Positions 50,042 to 61,828 of a stretch of 64,000 bases of DNA are shown here, one piece after another (positions within the stretch are counted from its first letter, which is position 1; each line of letters starts with the position of its first letter). The stretch lies in NCBI GenBank assembly GCA_030272585.1, contig BSYQ01000017.1:1-64000 (forward strand), read 5' to 3'. The DNA is from Bryopsis sp. KO-2023. Lineage: Eukaryota > Chlorophyta > Ulvophyceae > Bryopsidales > Bryopsidaceae. Below the pieces are notes generated by a model. The model did no database searches, had not been told where the DNA came from, and saw only the letters and a list, made by a program, of their open reading frames with translations. The translations under genes and the position numbers were made by a program.

Positions 50042-52290
50042 AGTTTATCGTACCTCGACTACCTGTGTCTCATCAACAAGGCGAAGCTTGGGACGCCTTG
50101 TTGGGAGTGTTCGGTCCACACGATCAGGAGTTCTCTTGTTTCGGCGCTGGGCCATGTGGTGTTTAAGGAAAGCGGGCTCATGGGGTGTTCAGAAAAGGGG
50201 GTGGTGGTGGATGAGCGGAGCTTGAGGTTTCAGAACAGGGCGCTAGGGATTCTGATGGAGAGGTTCTTGGATGTCAGCCCATACACGAGGTAGGGGGATT
50301 CGCTCGTGCAGCATTCTGTTTCATTTTGTTTTTTTGTTTTTTTTCAGTTTATTTTCAATTTTTTATTTTTTTTGGGGGTTTATAAATTGTTTTTTTTTTC
50401 TGTTTTTCTTGGTTCATTTTTGTTTTTTTTCGTTTTGTTTTTGTGTTTGCTTTTTTAGCTTTTTTTTCCCTGCACCCGAAAAGATTTGAAAGCACCATGC
50501 TAACGGGTGAACATGAAACCCTTCACACAGGGCTCGGACTTTTGGAGTGTGGACGACGCTGGTGCAAAGCAAAGTGATTCCGATAGACCACTACGTTCCG
50601 CTGGCAGAAGCGGGCTATCGACACCTGTCAGACAAGACGCCCGCCGTTCAGAAAGCTGCCATCACGCTGCTGAATTCTAAGCCATGCTAGAATGCCTTTC
50701 ACCCTCGGTCAAGGGTTCCCCCACAGTTTTGTTTTTGAATGAATGTTGAGATGATTTTTTTTTTTTAATTGATCAGGAAATGGAGTCCGATGCTGACAGG
50801 ATGTTGGCATTGACACAAGGTCAAGGGGAAGGTAAAAAAAAAAAGCACCCCCCCTCCCCCTTGAAGAAAAAAAAAATAAAAAAAATAAAAATAAATATAT
50901 GTCAGTGACATCCTTGACGATTTTTTATTCAAATCGAGCTCTGTTGTAAATGTAGGATATAAATTAGACAGAACAATATTTGTGAGATAATTGACGAATA
51001 ATCACCTTTCTCTGTGGGGTGCGTCGGTTCCAAAATGCTGGCCAAGTTTAAAAACATGCACCTTTTTTGAAAGGCATATTTCATCACCCCAGAAACGGTA
51101 TCGAAACCTTTGAGCACAAGACACCTGAATTTTTAAGAAATTAAATGAAAAAAAAGAAAAACATGAACCAATTACATGCATGGCCTGCAGTTTCAACAAA
51201 AAAGACATTTGAAGTAATACCACAAAAAAAATTCAAGTTCTAAAAATAGAATGAGTGTATTTATTCATTTTTTTCCCTCTGTTAGATGAGCAAGAGTCGC
51301 AGATGCCTGGAGCAACGAATTTGGAACAGTTGAGGGTTTTGGAGGGATCTCTGATGGTTGGATTTGAGTTTTCGCAATTGATCGAAAAGAGCCTGGCTGC
51401 GAACAAGCAAATTCTGATGTGGCCATCCACTTTGGCAGCCCAAGAAGCGATCGATCCAGTAAATTTTTGTTTTTAAATTCATAATTTTCTTTTTCCAGTG
51501 AATATTTTGAACAAGGGGAGGGGGATAGGGTCGAAACTCCACTTTTCATAATTCTGCATTTTTCTTTGAGCTCCAAACAAAATCTGGGTATGTTAAAAAT
51601 ATTGCATCATAAGTGTATTGAAATAAATAAAAAAAAAATATAAAAAAATACTCAAGAGTTTTAAAGTGGAACGATTGTAAATTCGTAATATTGAAGTGAA
51701 TTCAGTCTGAAATTCATAGACGAAAGAAAGAGTTGAAAGGAAAAAAAATGAAAAAAAATGGTTGAAAACCCTTAATTTTCTGTTATTGTTTAGGCAAGGG
51801 GTGTCATTCAGATACTTACTATGGGGATCGATCAGTGGAGGCCTATGCTGGTCGGACATGTGGATGCAATCATCCAGGTAACTTTTTGTTATTAAACACA
51901 GGTAATAATTCTTATATTTTTTTTCAAGTGGTATGGAAATAAATAAAGGTAGTATATATACAGAAGAAATAAGTAAATTTTTGTAAGCATGTTTGATAAA
52001 AACAATCTTTACATTCGATTTGGGAAATCTGAATTTTTAAAAGTTTGTGGTTGATTGGCTGGTTGTGTTTTAACAATGAATGGTTGAATGGTTTTGTTTT
52101 TATTTTTATTTTTCATGTTGAACATACATAGATTTTCCATGCGGATGATGTGGATGTAGTTGCATTGGAGTATGCATGCACATTGTTGAAAAAGATAAAC
52201 ATTGATTCATCGAAGCCATCTTCATTCAAGTCAGTCATTGGGGCGCTGCTGTCAGTCATCCTGAATGACAACATGCCTGACTCTTCCTGG
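50042..52290 (+). pseudogene. Condensin subunit 1 (NCAPD2/CND1-like) internal fragment
   Basis: Condensin subunit 1 is a HEAT-repeat protein of about 1,300-1,400 residues. Here only middle segments are visible. The block at 50,056-50,289 reads INKAKLGTPCWECSVHTIRS and ends RFLDVSPYTR. It splices in phase to ARTFGVWTTLVQSKVIPIDH and LSDKTPAVQKAAITLLNS near 50,530-50,690. Further exons at about 51,286-51,458, 51,794-51,879 and 52,131-52,290 carry LRVLEGSLMVGFEFSQLIEK and IQILTMGIDQWRPMLVGHVD. The second block runs into a stop with no usable donor. No N-terminal part precedes it and no C-terminal part follows. I judge it a broken relic. Family assignment rests on the RFLDVSPYTR-x-VW and DKTPAVQKAAI signatures. 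Confidence 0.65.
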
Positions 52291-52979
52291 TGAGTGTCAC
52301 CTTGAAAAAAGAGAAATAAATGAAAGATTAATAAAAAAAAAGGGGTAGCAGCACTGTGTTGATTTTTTTTCCTCCAAAAATAAAATTGCTTTTGATAAAC
52401 CTTCTTTTTTTTGGTTGCCCCCTTTTTTTTCAAATGTGCTTGAGAATATAATTTCCTTTTTTTTTTTAAAGGGAAGAGTAAACAAAAATGCTATTTTTGA
52501 ATATTAGAAGCTTTTTTTTTCATTTTCTAGATAAGAAAAAGATGACATCATATTATATTTGAAGCTGGCTACTCACTGAATGTCAAACCGTGAGTAGGGT
52601 GTTCCAGTTTTTTTTTTTTTAATATAAATAATTCCTGAGATGAGCCGAAGGTAAAATCAATACCATTCTCATCGCATAGTTTTCACCAAAATATAAAGAA
52701 CCATGATGAGGGAAAAAAAAACAAATGGAAGCCTGAGAGTTTGTGAATACTTTCCTTAGGGATGAGCCAAAAAAAAAAAGCATCAAGGTTGACCGATCTT
52801 ATAAAATGATTTTTTCTTGATGTGGATTTTTGCCTCTACTTTTGCAGGTTGGAATACCAGAGGATTTCAAGAACCCCTCCCCCCCCCCAAAAAAAAAGAA
52901 AAAAAGAAAGAAGAAACACCAACAATAGACATTGGAATGAAAAATAAGGTGATCTGTATGTGTGTGTGTGTGTGTGTAG

Positions 52980-54926
52980 TCAACAGGTTCCTCCAAAACG
53001 CTGGTGCCATCTGTGCTTATGCAATTATTGGAACCGCCATGTCCACAATCTTGATTGGCTTCACGATGTGAGCGCTCCGTCCCCCCTAAATAAATATAAT
53101 TAAATAAATGATAATGTATGTATGCACAGCTTTTATTATTTATTTTATTATTTTACATTTTGCCTCTGGTTGGCTGATTTCTCTGCACTTTTTCTTTTTA
53201 AATCGTCCCAGTAAAGAAAAAAACATCTGTTTTCTTTTCTTTGAAATATGTTTAATTTGTTGGAACCGATTGTAGGTGGGCAGCTGGAGCAATGGGGTTA
53301 TGTTTTGCTTTTACTTTCTTGGAATCCCTCATATTCAGAGCCGTAATCAGTGCTACAGACCCGGTCAGTTCTCCGCACTTGCAAACTGAAAACTGAGTTT
53401 CACGTTTTAAACTTACTCACATTTGATTGTTGGGATGTCAACTAGCAGTTGAGGTGTGTTTTTTTTCGCTTCTTTGAACCAACTCTTCTTGCTGCCTTTT
53501 TTGCAATGTTTTGCTGTTAATTTTTAGTCTATTTTTTTTTTTTTTTTTTTTTTTGGGGGGGGGGTAAATGGACAGGTGTCGGTGCTATCAGTGTTTCAGA
53601 GACTCCAAGCCCACCCAGATTTTTACATCTTCAACGATGCGGTGGCCATCGTTCTGTTTCGATCCTTGCTGACTTTCCTCAAAAAGGACGTCACTTTCAA
53701 GCTGGTCATGTTCGGAATGCTCACCTTTGTCGAAATTATCGTCTGCTATGTTGATCGGCATTGCGTATGGCTTCATCGCTTCGCTGGCTTTCAAAACGGA
53801 TATGTTCAGAAACAAGCATTCCCCCGTGGAGGCCAGTCTGGTGGTCTCGCTGGCACTCTGCAGTTTTTTTACTGCGGAAAGCCTGGGGCAGTCTGGTATT
53901 GTCAATCCTCTTCTGTGGAATGGTGAGCTTGCGATGCTTAGAATACACGATCATCTTTTTTTTTTATTTAATAATAATAAGGGGGCGAGGAGGCAGCAGT
54001 GGTGAGGTTTCATCATGAAAACTTTCTTATTAATTGAAAAACTTAAGAAAATGATTAAAAAAATCATTGTTGGGTGTTCTGTTTTTTTTGGCTTTCCGGG
54101 CTTGTTTTTCTAAGTGCTTCTGTGGCGATGTGTGCATTAATTTAAAAATGAGGTGGGTTTATATAAAAATTGATTATTTGTCCGCAATAGTAATGTTGGT
54201 TTTCTTTTGGTTTAGATGATGGCGAAATACACGAGGCCGAATTTGTCTCGAACTGCCGTGCAGCGTTGGGTTTTTCAAAATCCTGGCCTACATGTCAGAA
54301 ACCTTTGTTGTCATTGACATCGGAACCACGCTGTTTATCCACAAGGAAGTCTGGAACGAAGGCATGACGTGGGCTACCCTGGTGAGTGTTTTCTTGTCTT
54401 GTTTTGTATATTTCACAGAGGAAAGGTGGAGGTTCGAGAATAAAATAAACAAACACAAAAATAGAATTCGCTCATTCTGAACATGTTGATGAAACAAACC
54501 GTAAAAAAGAAGGAAAAAACAAGGAGGTGCCTCAAAGAATCCGCTAAGCTTGGTGGATTCTCGTATGAAAAATGGTAAAGGAAACGTTGATATTTTGATA
54601 TTTTTTAAATGTTTTTGATATTTTTTATATGTTCCTCTTTTCTTTTTGGGCCTTGGTGATGTATATGTTTCTACGACCTAAGGCATTTTTTGTTTTGCTT
54701 TTTTCTCTGTTGAGGTGGTGGCATTGTTTGCGATGGACCATTCTCGCTTCTTCAATGTCTATGCGAATTCCAAGTTGGTGTATTCGTTGAGGCCTGAAGA
54801 AATGCACGTTCCGAAAACCCATCAGTCATGTTGTGGTTTTGGGTCTCCAGGGTGCCATTGCTTTCGCTTTGGCCATCCGGGCATCTTCCGAAATTTTCAT
54901 TGGCGATAAAGCACCCGTCGACCGAG
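52980..54926 (+). pseudogene. Na+/H+ exchanger (NHX/NHE, CPA1 family) fragment with frameshifts
   Basis: CPA1 exchangers are membrane antiporters. Recognisable pieces are: FLQNAGAICAYAIIGTAMST (exon 52,980-53,067); LCFAFTFLESLIFRAVISAT plus DP (53,276-53,363); VSVLSVFQRLQAHPDFYIFN with DAVAIVLFRS (from 53,576); GIAYGFIASLAF and LGQSGIVNPLLWNG (to 53,922); MAKYTRPNLSRTAVQ and ILAYMSETFVVIDIGTTLF (about 54,215-54,381); and GLQGAIAFALAIR (54,716-54,926). The usual FGESVL before NDAV is deleted. Frames change at about 53,735-53,750, at the 53,922/54,215 junction, near 54,268 and near 54,825. The first transmembrane segments and the C-terminal region are missing. Intact neighbours argue that these are true lesions. 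Confidence 0.75.
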
Positions 54927-55138
54927 TAAGCAAAATAATAAAAAATATAAAATATAAAAAATATAAAAACATAAAAAATAAAGTAAGAAAAAAATGGAAA
55001 AATGAAAAAATAAAGAAATAAAGTAAATTAAAATTAAAAATAAAGTTAGAGATGAATAAAATAATGAAATAATAAATTAATTAAATTAAAAAAAAAGAAA
55101 TATTTAAATTAGAAATAAATTGAACTCTCAAAAACGAA
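54927..55138. other. Very AT-rich low-complexity stretch
   Basis: Short AAATA/TAAAA-type units follow the last exchanger piece. No gene is visible. This is a likely breakpoint between the decayed exchanger and the repeat-rich block. Confidence 0.6.
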
Positions 55139-55560
55139 TCCATAGTATGGTGGTGAACGGGGGAGCCACCACCATACTATGGCTCCGATCACGATTTGAT
55201 CGGTCGTCGATCAATCGGTCCGACCGATCGAATCGTGATCGGCCGATCTCCGATCTGATCGGTCGCCGATCAGACCTGCCAGAGCCGATCATCGATTAGG
55301 ATCATGATGCCAATCAACGACAAGGTATCGATCATGGTCGGAGCTGATCGGATCAACGATCGATTAATCGGCATTTCACCGATCTTGATCGGCCGATCAG
55401 TCGCGGCGTTTGATCGTGATCGTGGTCGTGATCGGAGCTGCCGATCAGATCGATGATTGGAAGACTGATCTCGATTACGATCAAGCATTGATCGACCGAT
55501 CACGATTATCGATCAGGATTTGATCGGCCGATCACGATCACGATCATCGATCACAAGTTA
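55139..55560. repeat. GATC-dense array 1 with terminal hairpin
   Basis: It opens with a perfect 16-bp-arm hairpin (CCATAGTATGGTGGTG with its complement, 55,140-55,182). Then about 33 GATC tetramers occur in roughly 375 bp, mostly as CCGATC, GATCGG or CGATCG; one or two would be expected. CCATAGTATGG appears again at 55,686. There is no coding potential. A second array lies at 58,741-59,100. Confidence 0.85.
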
Positions 55561-55867
55561 AAATAAAAACAAAAAAAAACAACGATCATTTTTGGAATTA
55601 TGTGGAACGAGATCGTGTCAGGTCAGATCAGTGAAACGACCTGTCCTAACATCGATTTTGGACGGATGATCATTTCCGATCACGTCCATAGTATGGCGAC
55701 AACAGTACGGTAACGGTTTTCACGGCAACAACGGCGTCGTTAATTGCCGTTGCCATACCGTTGTCGTTGTCACAAATTCGAGTTGCGCACAACTCTAGTC
55801 ACTAGAAAACACAGCCAACCGCCTTCCGTTCAATACTTCTGAACAAAAGAGCTGGTCAGGCGGGTGA

Positions 55868-56096
55868 CAGAGTTGTGCGCCGTTGCAACGGCGCACAACT
55901 CTGCATCAAACCACGCTCGCTGAGTGGCGGAGTTCACTCACACTTTGGTAGCTACTTATTTTTAGACTCACAACTCATCATTGGAAAATGTATAAGAGTC
56001 GTGCCGACGTCGTTTTTGCGACAACGACAACGGCCGTTAACCGTTAACACCCTTAACAGCCGTTGTCGTTGTCGCAAAAACGACTTCGGCACAACT
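55868..56096. mobile_element. Foldback elements with CAGAGTTGTG-type ends
   Basis: A perfect palindrome at 55,870-55,903 (arms AGAGTTGTGCGCCGTTG, no loop) lies beside a larger foldback at 55,997-56,096. The latter has arms of about 38 bp that match with two or three differences around a 24-bp centre. Both carry AGTYGTGC-type ends, and a further AACTCTAG end lies near 55,793-55,800. The CAGAGTTG terminus resembles the hAT-type MITE at 3.3 kb. They look like nested short foldback transposons. Confidence 0.7.
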
Positions 56097-57453
56097 GTGG
56101 CGGGTGGGAATAATAAACTGAGGCGAAAGACCGGTACAGTTTTGTGGTCTATGGTGTTAGCCTCAAGCAAACCATCCGTAGTGGATTCTTTCCTCTGTTT
56201 GCTTTATTATTTTACCACCGTTCGTACACCACCAACCTTTCAGCCTTGGGGTAAATCTCGTCTATTTCCTGGCCTGCCATCCGGATTTCATGTATATCCA
56301 TGATAACCAAAATGTGATGGTGGGATATGGACACTCAATATACCATCCATATCATTCTTGTCTCTACGACTGATATCATCAACGGTGACCAACGGTGACC
56401 CTACCTTTCCTGTTCCTACTGAAACATACGCTTGGTCGCACACTATTCACACCAAATGCTTCCGTAGGGCTCGAATGCTTGTCAAAATAAGACTCTCTGG
56501 AGGGGGGGGGGATGTAGGACCTGTGCCTTTCGATTGTGGTCTGTTTTTGTTTTGATTAAAAGCCTCCATGAGCTGCTTTTGGAAAGGACCCCTCTTGGTG
56601 CAAGTGTCGAGGATTCTTTCTGTAGACTGCAAGATCATTCATACAAAAACCTGTTTTGCTCAAGTGGTTGCTGCCAGCAACTTGCTGGTGATACGGCACC
56701 ACTTACGTATCCACAAATCCCAACGAGTCGTTGGCAACGATACAAAGCAAAATTTACATATCCTTGAATGAACGTCACAATCCATGTGTCATTCGACTAC
56801 CTGATTGACTCGTAAGTTACGAGTTACGAGTCGTAACTGTAACAAACCCTCTTAGGGGTAGTCACGGATCGACACCTTGGGGAATCGAACCCCTGGTGAC
56901 TCACCCTTTCCCGTCTCCTTCTCCTGATCTCCACTCCTACACTCCACTCAATTTACTGGCCACTCACTCGAATAAGACACTCTTTCCTTTACTTAGTAAA
57001 CTTCACTCCAGTTCTCTCCATGACAGAAGAGATTTGGTACCCAGACCTTTGGAGTTTTTTTGTTTTAAAAAGAAGGACAAGAAAGGACTTGGAGAAGGCC
57101 AATTGAGTAGCGGAGACTTAAAGGGAGAAGTAAACAGTGTGGCTAAAGAAAGACATCCAGCCAGAAAGAACACAGTCGATTGCAGACATGCAATTGTTTG
57201 TTTGAGGCCAAACATCATGGTTACATCCAGGAAAAATTTCAATCGGAATCCAGATCACCCCCAATTTCCATCCTCAACATCGAATCGAAAATTTTGTCAC
57301 AGACAGCAGCATGTCCCATTTGCATGCACCAATCCTCTACTTTCTGGATTTTGATCCTGATTTGTGCCCTGCAAGGAAAATGGCACATTCAGAAAAAACA
57401 ACTTCGCAACACAGGATGCATGGAAATGAATTTCTATCCCGAAAAAACCACGC
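56097..57453. other. Intergenic stretch
   Basis: No gene is recognised. A B-box-like sequence on the minus strand near 56,878-56,893 lacks the rest of a tRNA. This stretch may be 3' flank of the recombinase element. Confidence 0.45.
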
Positions 57454-58736
57454 CTAGGTTGCCCTGTCCCGCGTTAAGTCGTCGAACACGAAACGCTGGG
57501 CGAGTGTTCGAAGTTCACGCCAGGCGTCGGCCTCTGTATCGAGGACATATCGGAAGACGGCATCCGACCGCCATCTCCCCTGTGTTTTAATTTGTCTCAC
57601 AGGGGCACCTGCTTGACTCATAAGAGTGGCGCCCCCTTTGCGTAGGCTATGAGTATCGTAGAGGTGTCGAGGTACTTCTGGCATGGACGATGCGATGTAC
57701 CCGGAAACACGATCAGCAAAACCGCGAGGCGAGAGGTGTCTAACGGAAACAAAAACGCACTGCGTAACTGCAGTAGATACGCTCGCCCCCGCCGATCAGG
57801 ACAAACTGCCGCTAAACTGTCTGGCAGTCGAGGCAAACGCACCCATGTCCCTTGCCGATGGATATCCGTTTTGGAATGTGGCAAGAATAATTCGAGTCCG
57901 TCGGGACTTGCCAACACTAAGTGCTCTGCGCGAACACAGACGAGCTCAGAAACTCGCAACAAGCCAAAAAAAGCTAAGCAAAAGGCAAAGGCGTCACGAG
58001 CACCAATCGCCGATGAAACTGCATCAGCCGCCTTGACCAGCTTGCAGAGCTGGTCTAAGGAAAAGGGCTGCTTCGCTTGCTGCGTGCCCGTCCCCAGTTT
58101 CTTCTTTGCTGCTTCCAAACACTGCTGAACGCCAGTCCATGTCCAAATATCCTCCCCTTGCTGAAGCCAGACTGTTTTTGCAAGGGCGGCCATGCCTGTC
58201 GCGATCGTGCTGAAGGCCAACCTCATCACGACTTGAGCCGAAATCCAAGTTGCAACAGAGTGCTCCGAAGCAGGAAATGGCGCCAACTGCGCCAAGTCGC
58301 AAACGTGCGAATATTGTCTTACCCTGGAAGCGTATGTCTGCTGCGTACTTGCTTCCAGATGCGCCTTGGCTAACGATCGCCAGTCTAAGGCCTGTTCTCG
58401 GAGAACAGGACTTTGAAAAATGTCGGTCAGAGATCGTTTGGGGCTCCCTGGCGCCATCGGAGCTGAACGCAATGTTGTCGTCGAACAAGGAATCGGACTG
58501 GGAAACACGACCGAGACCACCGCGCATTCCATAGCCTGACCTGAACTTGTTCGTGGTGTGCCCATCCCAACATCATTTCGCGTCGTGCCCGGTAAAAACG
58601 TATCTGCTTGCGACGGCAAGCAGAACGTATCTTGGATATGCGGCTTCAAAGTGGCAAACCAGGGAGCGGCGGGCCACCAAGGAATGACCAACACGCCACT
58701 CCCGCCATGCGTCAGTAAATGGCGCACGACGTCCAT
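57454..58736 (-). mobile_element. Truncated DIRS-like retroelement: tyrosine recombinase with frameshift
   Basis: DIRS-type retrotransposons integrate with a tyrosine recombinase instead of a DDE integrase. The ORF begins with residues like the end of a DIRS RT/RNase H region (VLVIPWWPAAPWFATL). It then carries a SAM-like N-terminal domain (STQQTYASRVRQYSHVCD) and the catalytic domain with the first Arg in FFGLLRVSEL, Lys in LPHSKTDIH, the H-x-x-R box in THSLRKGGATLM, and the nucleophile Tyr in DAVFRYVLD. A frameshift near 57,780-57,800 separates the first half from the H-x-x-R/Tyr half. Reverse transcriptase is missing because the sequence runs into the GATC array at 58,737. It is therefore a dead fragment. 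A Crypton is less likely because of the RNase H-like remnant. Confidence 0.82.
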
Positions 58737-59110
58737 ACTAGGGATCCGATGCCGACATGTCGGTCATCGATCAAACCGATCTCCGATCAAGATCGGTCCC
58801 TGCAGTTTCCGATCAAGCCGATCACCGATAAGATCGGTCCGATCAGACCGATCGCCGATCAAAATCGGACCGATCAAACAAAAACGGTCCGACTTTTCCG
58901 ATCAAAATCGGCCGATCACCCAGTTCTGCCTCGGAAACCAGATCGGATCGGGATCGGGATCGGCGGTTTCCGATTAGATCGGAAATTGACCGATCTGATC
59001 GGCGCGTCGCCGATCATGATCGGCGACGCATTATCACTCGACAACGATCAAATCGCTGGTCCGGCTACCGATTCCCCTGATCGGCACCACATCAAAGCCC
59101 GTGGCGTCGG
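58737..59110. repeat. GATC-dense array 2
   Basis: About 25 GATC tetramers occur in roughly 340 bp, again mainly as CCGATC and GATCGG, including GATCGGATCGGGATCGG. It abuts the recombinase fragment on one side and the hAT gene on the other, whose first ATG lies at 59,132. It may be the subterminal repeat region of the hAT element, to which transposase would bind; that is inference. Confidence 0.82.
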
Positions 59111-59131
59111 ATTATCCGTGTTTCCGTGAAC

Positions 59132-61771
59132 ATGAGAGGCAACAGGAGAAAGACGAAACCGCGAGCGCAACCGCGAGCGCTGCACCGTATCTTACCTCCC
59201 GTCGAGCTGTCCGGGGATGACTTGCGAGGCGAACCGAACGCAGTTCAGCCGACGCCACACCGCTGGAGCTCTGATTCTGTGAACCCAAAGGGGGTTGCAC
59301 GCGGAGGGGGAAGAGGATCTGGAACTGGAACGGAAACAGGAGGAGCAGGAACACGATCTGGAACAGAAACCGGTGAGTGTGGCGTATTTGCTGTGCAGTG
59401 AACTCATCAGATGTGATTGTCTTGGTGGGGCACTCTTGGGGTGTTGGTGTTTCCTTGCATCTGCCTCCAGGTAGGGACATGTCACCTGTGGGCTTTGATA
59501 TGCTTCAGAAGATATGGCCTTGGGCCTCATGCTGGTTGTCTTGTAGTGGATCTCACATTCCAAACATCAGCTTGGACGTAGGTATAGAACTAGAAACGGA
59601 CCGGAATCCACACTTGGGTGGACTCCATGTATGTACAGAACAGTGCAGGAGAAATGGAGCGATTTGTGGATGAATGGAACAGGAAAGTAGTGACCTGTAG
59701 GATATGCAGGAGTCAGTTGGTCTACAGCAAGGGAGGCCGCACCTCGTTGTTGACCCATGCTAAGAGGCATGGTCTCACCACCCCGGAGCAGATGCAGATC
59801 GCTGTCCACAACGGATTTGTGGGACATCATCAGGAGCAGGGGGGGGAACGGATCGTTTCGTTCGGAAACCAGAGAACGTTGCCTTTCGTGTCTAGATGGG
59901 GCTGCCTGACCAAAGAGTACAAAAACTTCCGGGATCATGTCATGAAATTCGTGGTCAGCACCGGTGCAGCTTTCAGGTGTGTGGAGGACAAACATTTCAG
60001 AGCCATGTGCTCCTCCCTTAATGCATCTGCACCTTGTCTGAGTGCAAAGACCATCTCCACCAACGTTGGGCTTTCAGCGAAACGGCTCAGCAAAAGGATC
60101 CGAGAAGAGGACCTCGGAAAATTCAGACCCTGCTTCGTTGCAGATGGCTGGTCGCAGGAACCGAAGCACTGGTTTGCCATGGGAGCTGTTTATATCCACC
60201 GGGACGCTGAACAGGATCTGTTTGAACTGAAGCGGATCAGCTTGGGAACCTGGGACCTGAAGGGAAATTGTGATGCTGAGGACATCAAAAAAAAAATGGC
60301 AGAAATTCGGGATCGGTACAACCTGGGCGATTACCGGGCAAGCATTGTCACAGATCATGAATCAAGAATGGGTGCGGCCTGTGAACGCAAAGGTGAATAC
60401 GACTGGCACGGATGCTGCACTCACCGGATCAATCTCGGAGTCAGAAAAGCCCTGAACCAGGCACCTGAGCCGTTGGAATTCCTGATCAAGAAGGTCCGTC
60501 AGATCTGTGTCCGTGTCATGGGATCTGCCAACCTGTGGGAAAGTTTCAAGACAATCCAAGAAGCGCGCATATACAAGGAAGATTATGACCGGGACCGGGC
60601 TGCAGCGGATGCGGATATGCAGAGCCAGGCCAGCCGGAACCAGGTTGGCAGTCAGAACCAGAGTCAGAATCGAAGTCAGGCTGGCACCTCCGACCAGAAT
60701 CAGGATCAGAACCAGGCTGAGGAGGAGGGGCCCTTCCCCATGTACTCCTCTGATGAGGAGGAATGTCCTGATGATGACTGGTTGATGGAGGAAACAGAAG
60801 ACTGCCCTGGACCAGTCAGGAGATCGCAGCGGATCCTGAGATTGACCCTGCCCGTTGAAACCAGGTGGAACTCTGTGTGGTACATGCTGCATCGGTTCCT
60901 GATCCTGAAGGAGGATATGCGTAAAATGCTGCAGACCATGTCTGAAGAGAATCGGTTGACAGAATTGGAATGGATACAACTCCGGCACCTGCATTCGATC
61001 TTACAGCCATACAAGGAAGCTACCAAGCGCATGGAGGCTGAAAAAACGGTCACCTGTTCGCTGGTTCTGATGGTCATGGCCCGGGTCAGTGACATCATCG
61101 ACAAAATGGATTTACCCTGTCAGGACTTGGATCAGTTCAGAAAGCAGCTCAGAAGCAATATGGATGAGGAATTCGATGATCCAAACTGGCTCCTGGCCGT
61201 CGGATGCATGCAACAACTGGATCCGTCACGTTTGCGATTGGATGATCCTGTTATCACTCGGTATCTGTGGGGATCGGACCAGTTCCATGAATTCAAATCT
61301 CGGTGGTCTCGGTGCGATCTGTGGGTGAATGATGTGCTAGAGGAGTGCAACAAGCTCATAATGTGCATCAAAGAGAGACCGGATCAGGAGGCAGGAGCAG
61401 ATGCATGCGGCACCTTCAGAGGACCAGAAAAAAGCCCGGTGCATTCCACGTATGACTGGCTCACAGTTGTCCATCCATCAGGGGATCCAACCGATTCAGG
61501 AACAGATGAGTGGGAACGGTACTGTGCAGTGAGGGCAACCCCCCTCACATCTGTACTGACTTCAGGTCTGGAGTGGTGGCGGTTAAATCAGGCTCTGTAC
61601 CCAGCTGTAGCAGTTCTGGCAGCCGAGTATTTGTGCATACCAGCGTCCAGTGCATCTGTGGAACGGATGTTCAGTATTAACGGGCATCAGTTGAATAAGC
61701 GCAGGAGGCGGATTCAGGTTTCCAAGGTGCGGGATCTGACACTGATACGGGACAATCTGGATATGATTTAG
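59132..61771 (+). CDS. hAT-family transposase, 2 exons, 787 aa, apparently intact
   Basis: hAT transposases excise and reinsert DNA with a DDE nuclease. Exon 1 is 59,132-59,372 and exon 2 is 59,649-61,771. The intron is GT-AG in phase 1, and the join gives an open 788-codon frame. Exon 2 alone, read from an upstream GTG, also gives a 717-aa ORF. A BED zinc finger (TCRICRSQLVYSKGGRTSLL, then H-x4-H) lies near residue 100. The first catalytic Asp is in CFVADGW, the second in SIVTDHESRMG, with the CCTHRINL C/H motif after it. ETRWNSVWYML and the C-terminal dimerisation motif LCIPASSASVERMFSINGHQ are diagnostic. A Gln/Asn/Ser-rich insertion lies mid-protein. No stop or frameshift is seen, so the protein may be active. 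Confidence 0.94.
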
Positions 61772-61828
61772 TGTGGTTCCCTTCTTTTTTTCTGCAACCT
61801 GGATCTGAATCTGTTTCTGATGCAAATT

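Noticed and set aside
52980-54926. Na+/H+ exchanger as a functional gene
   Set aside because: Four frame changes, a deletion at the conserved FGESVL, and missing N- and C-terminal parts cannot be explained by introns I can see.
56870-56900. B-box-like GGTTCGATTCC on the minus strand as a tRNA gene
   Set aside because: The upstream bases do not form D or anticodon arms and the T stem has a mismatched outer pair.
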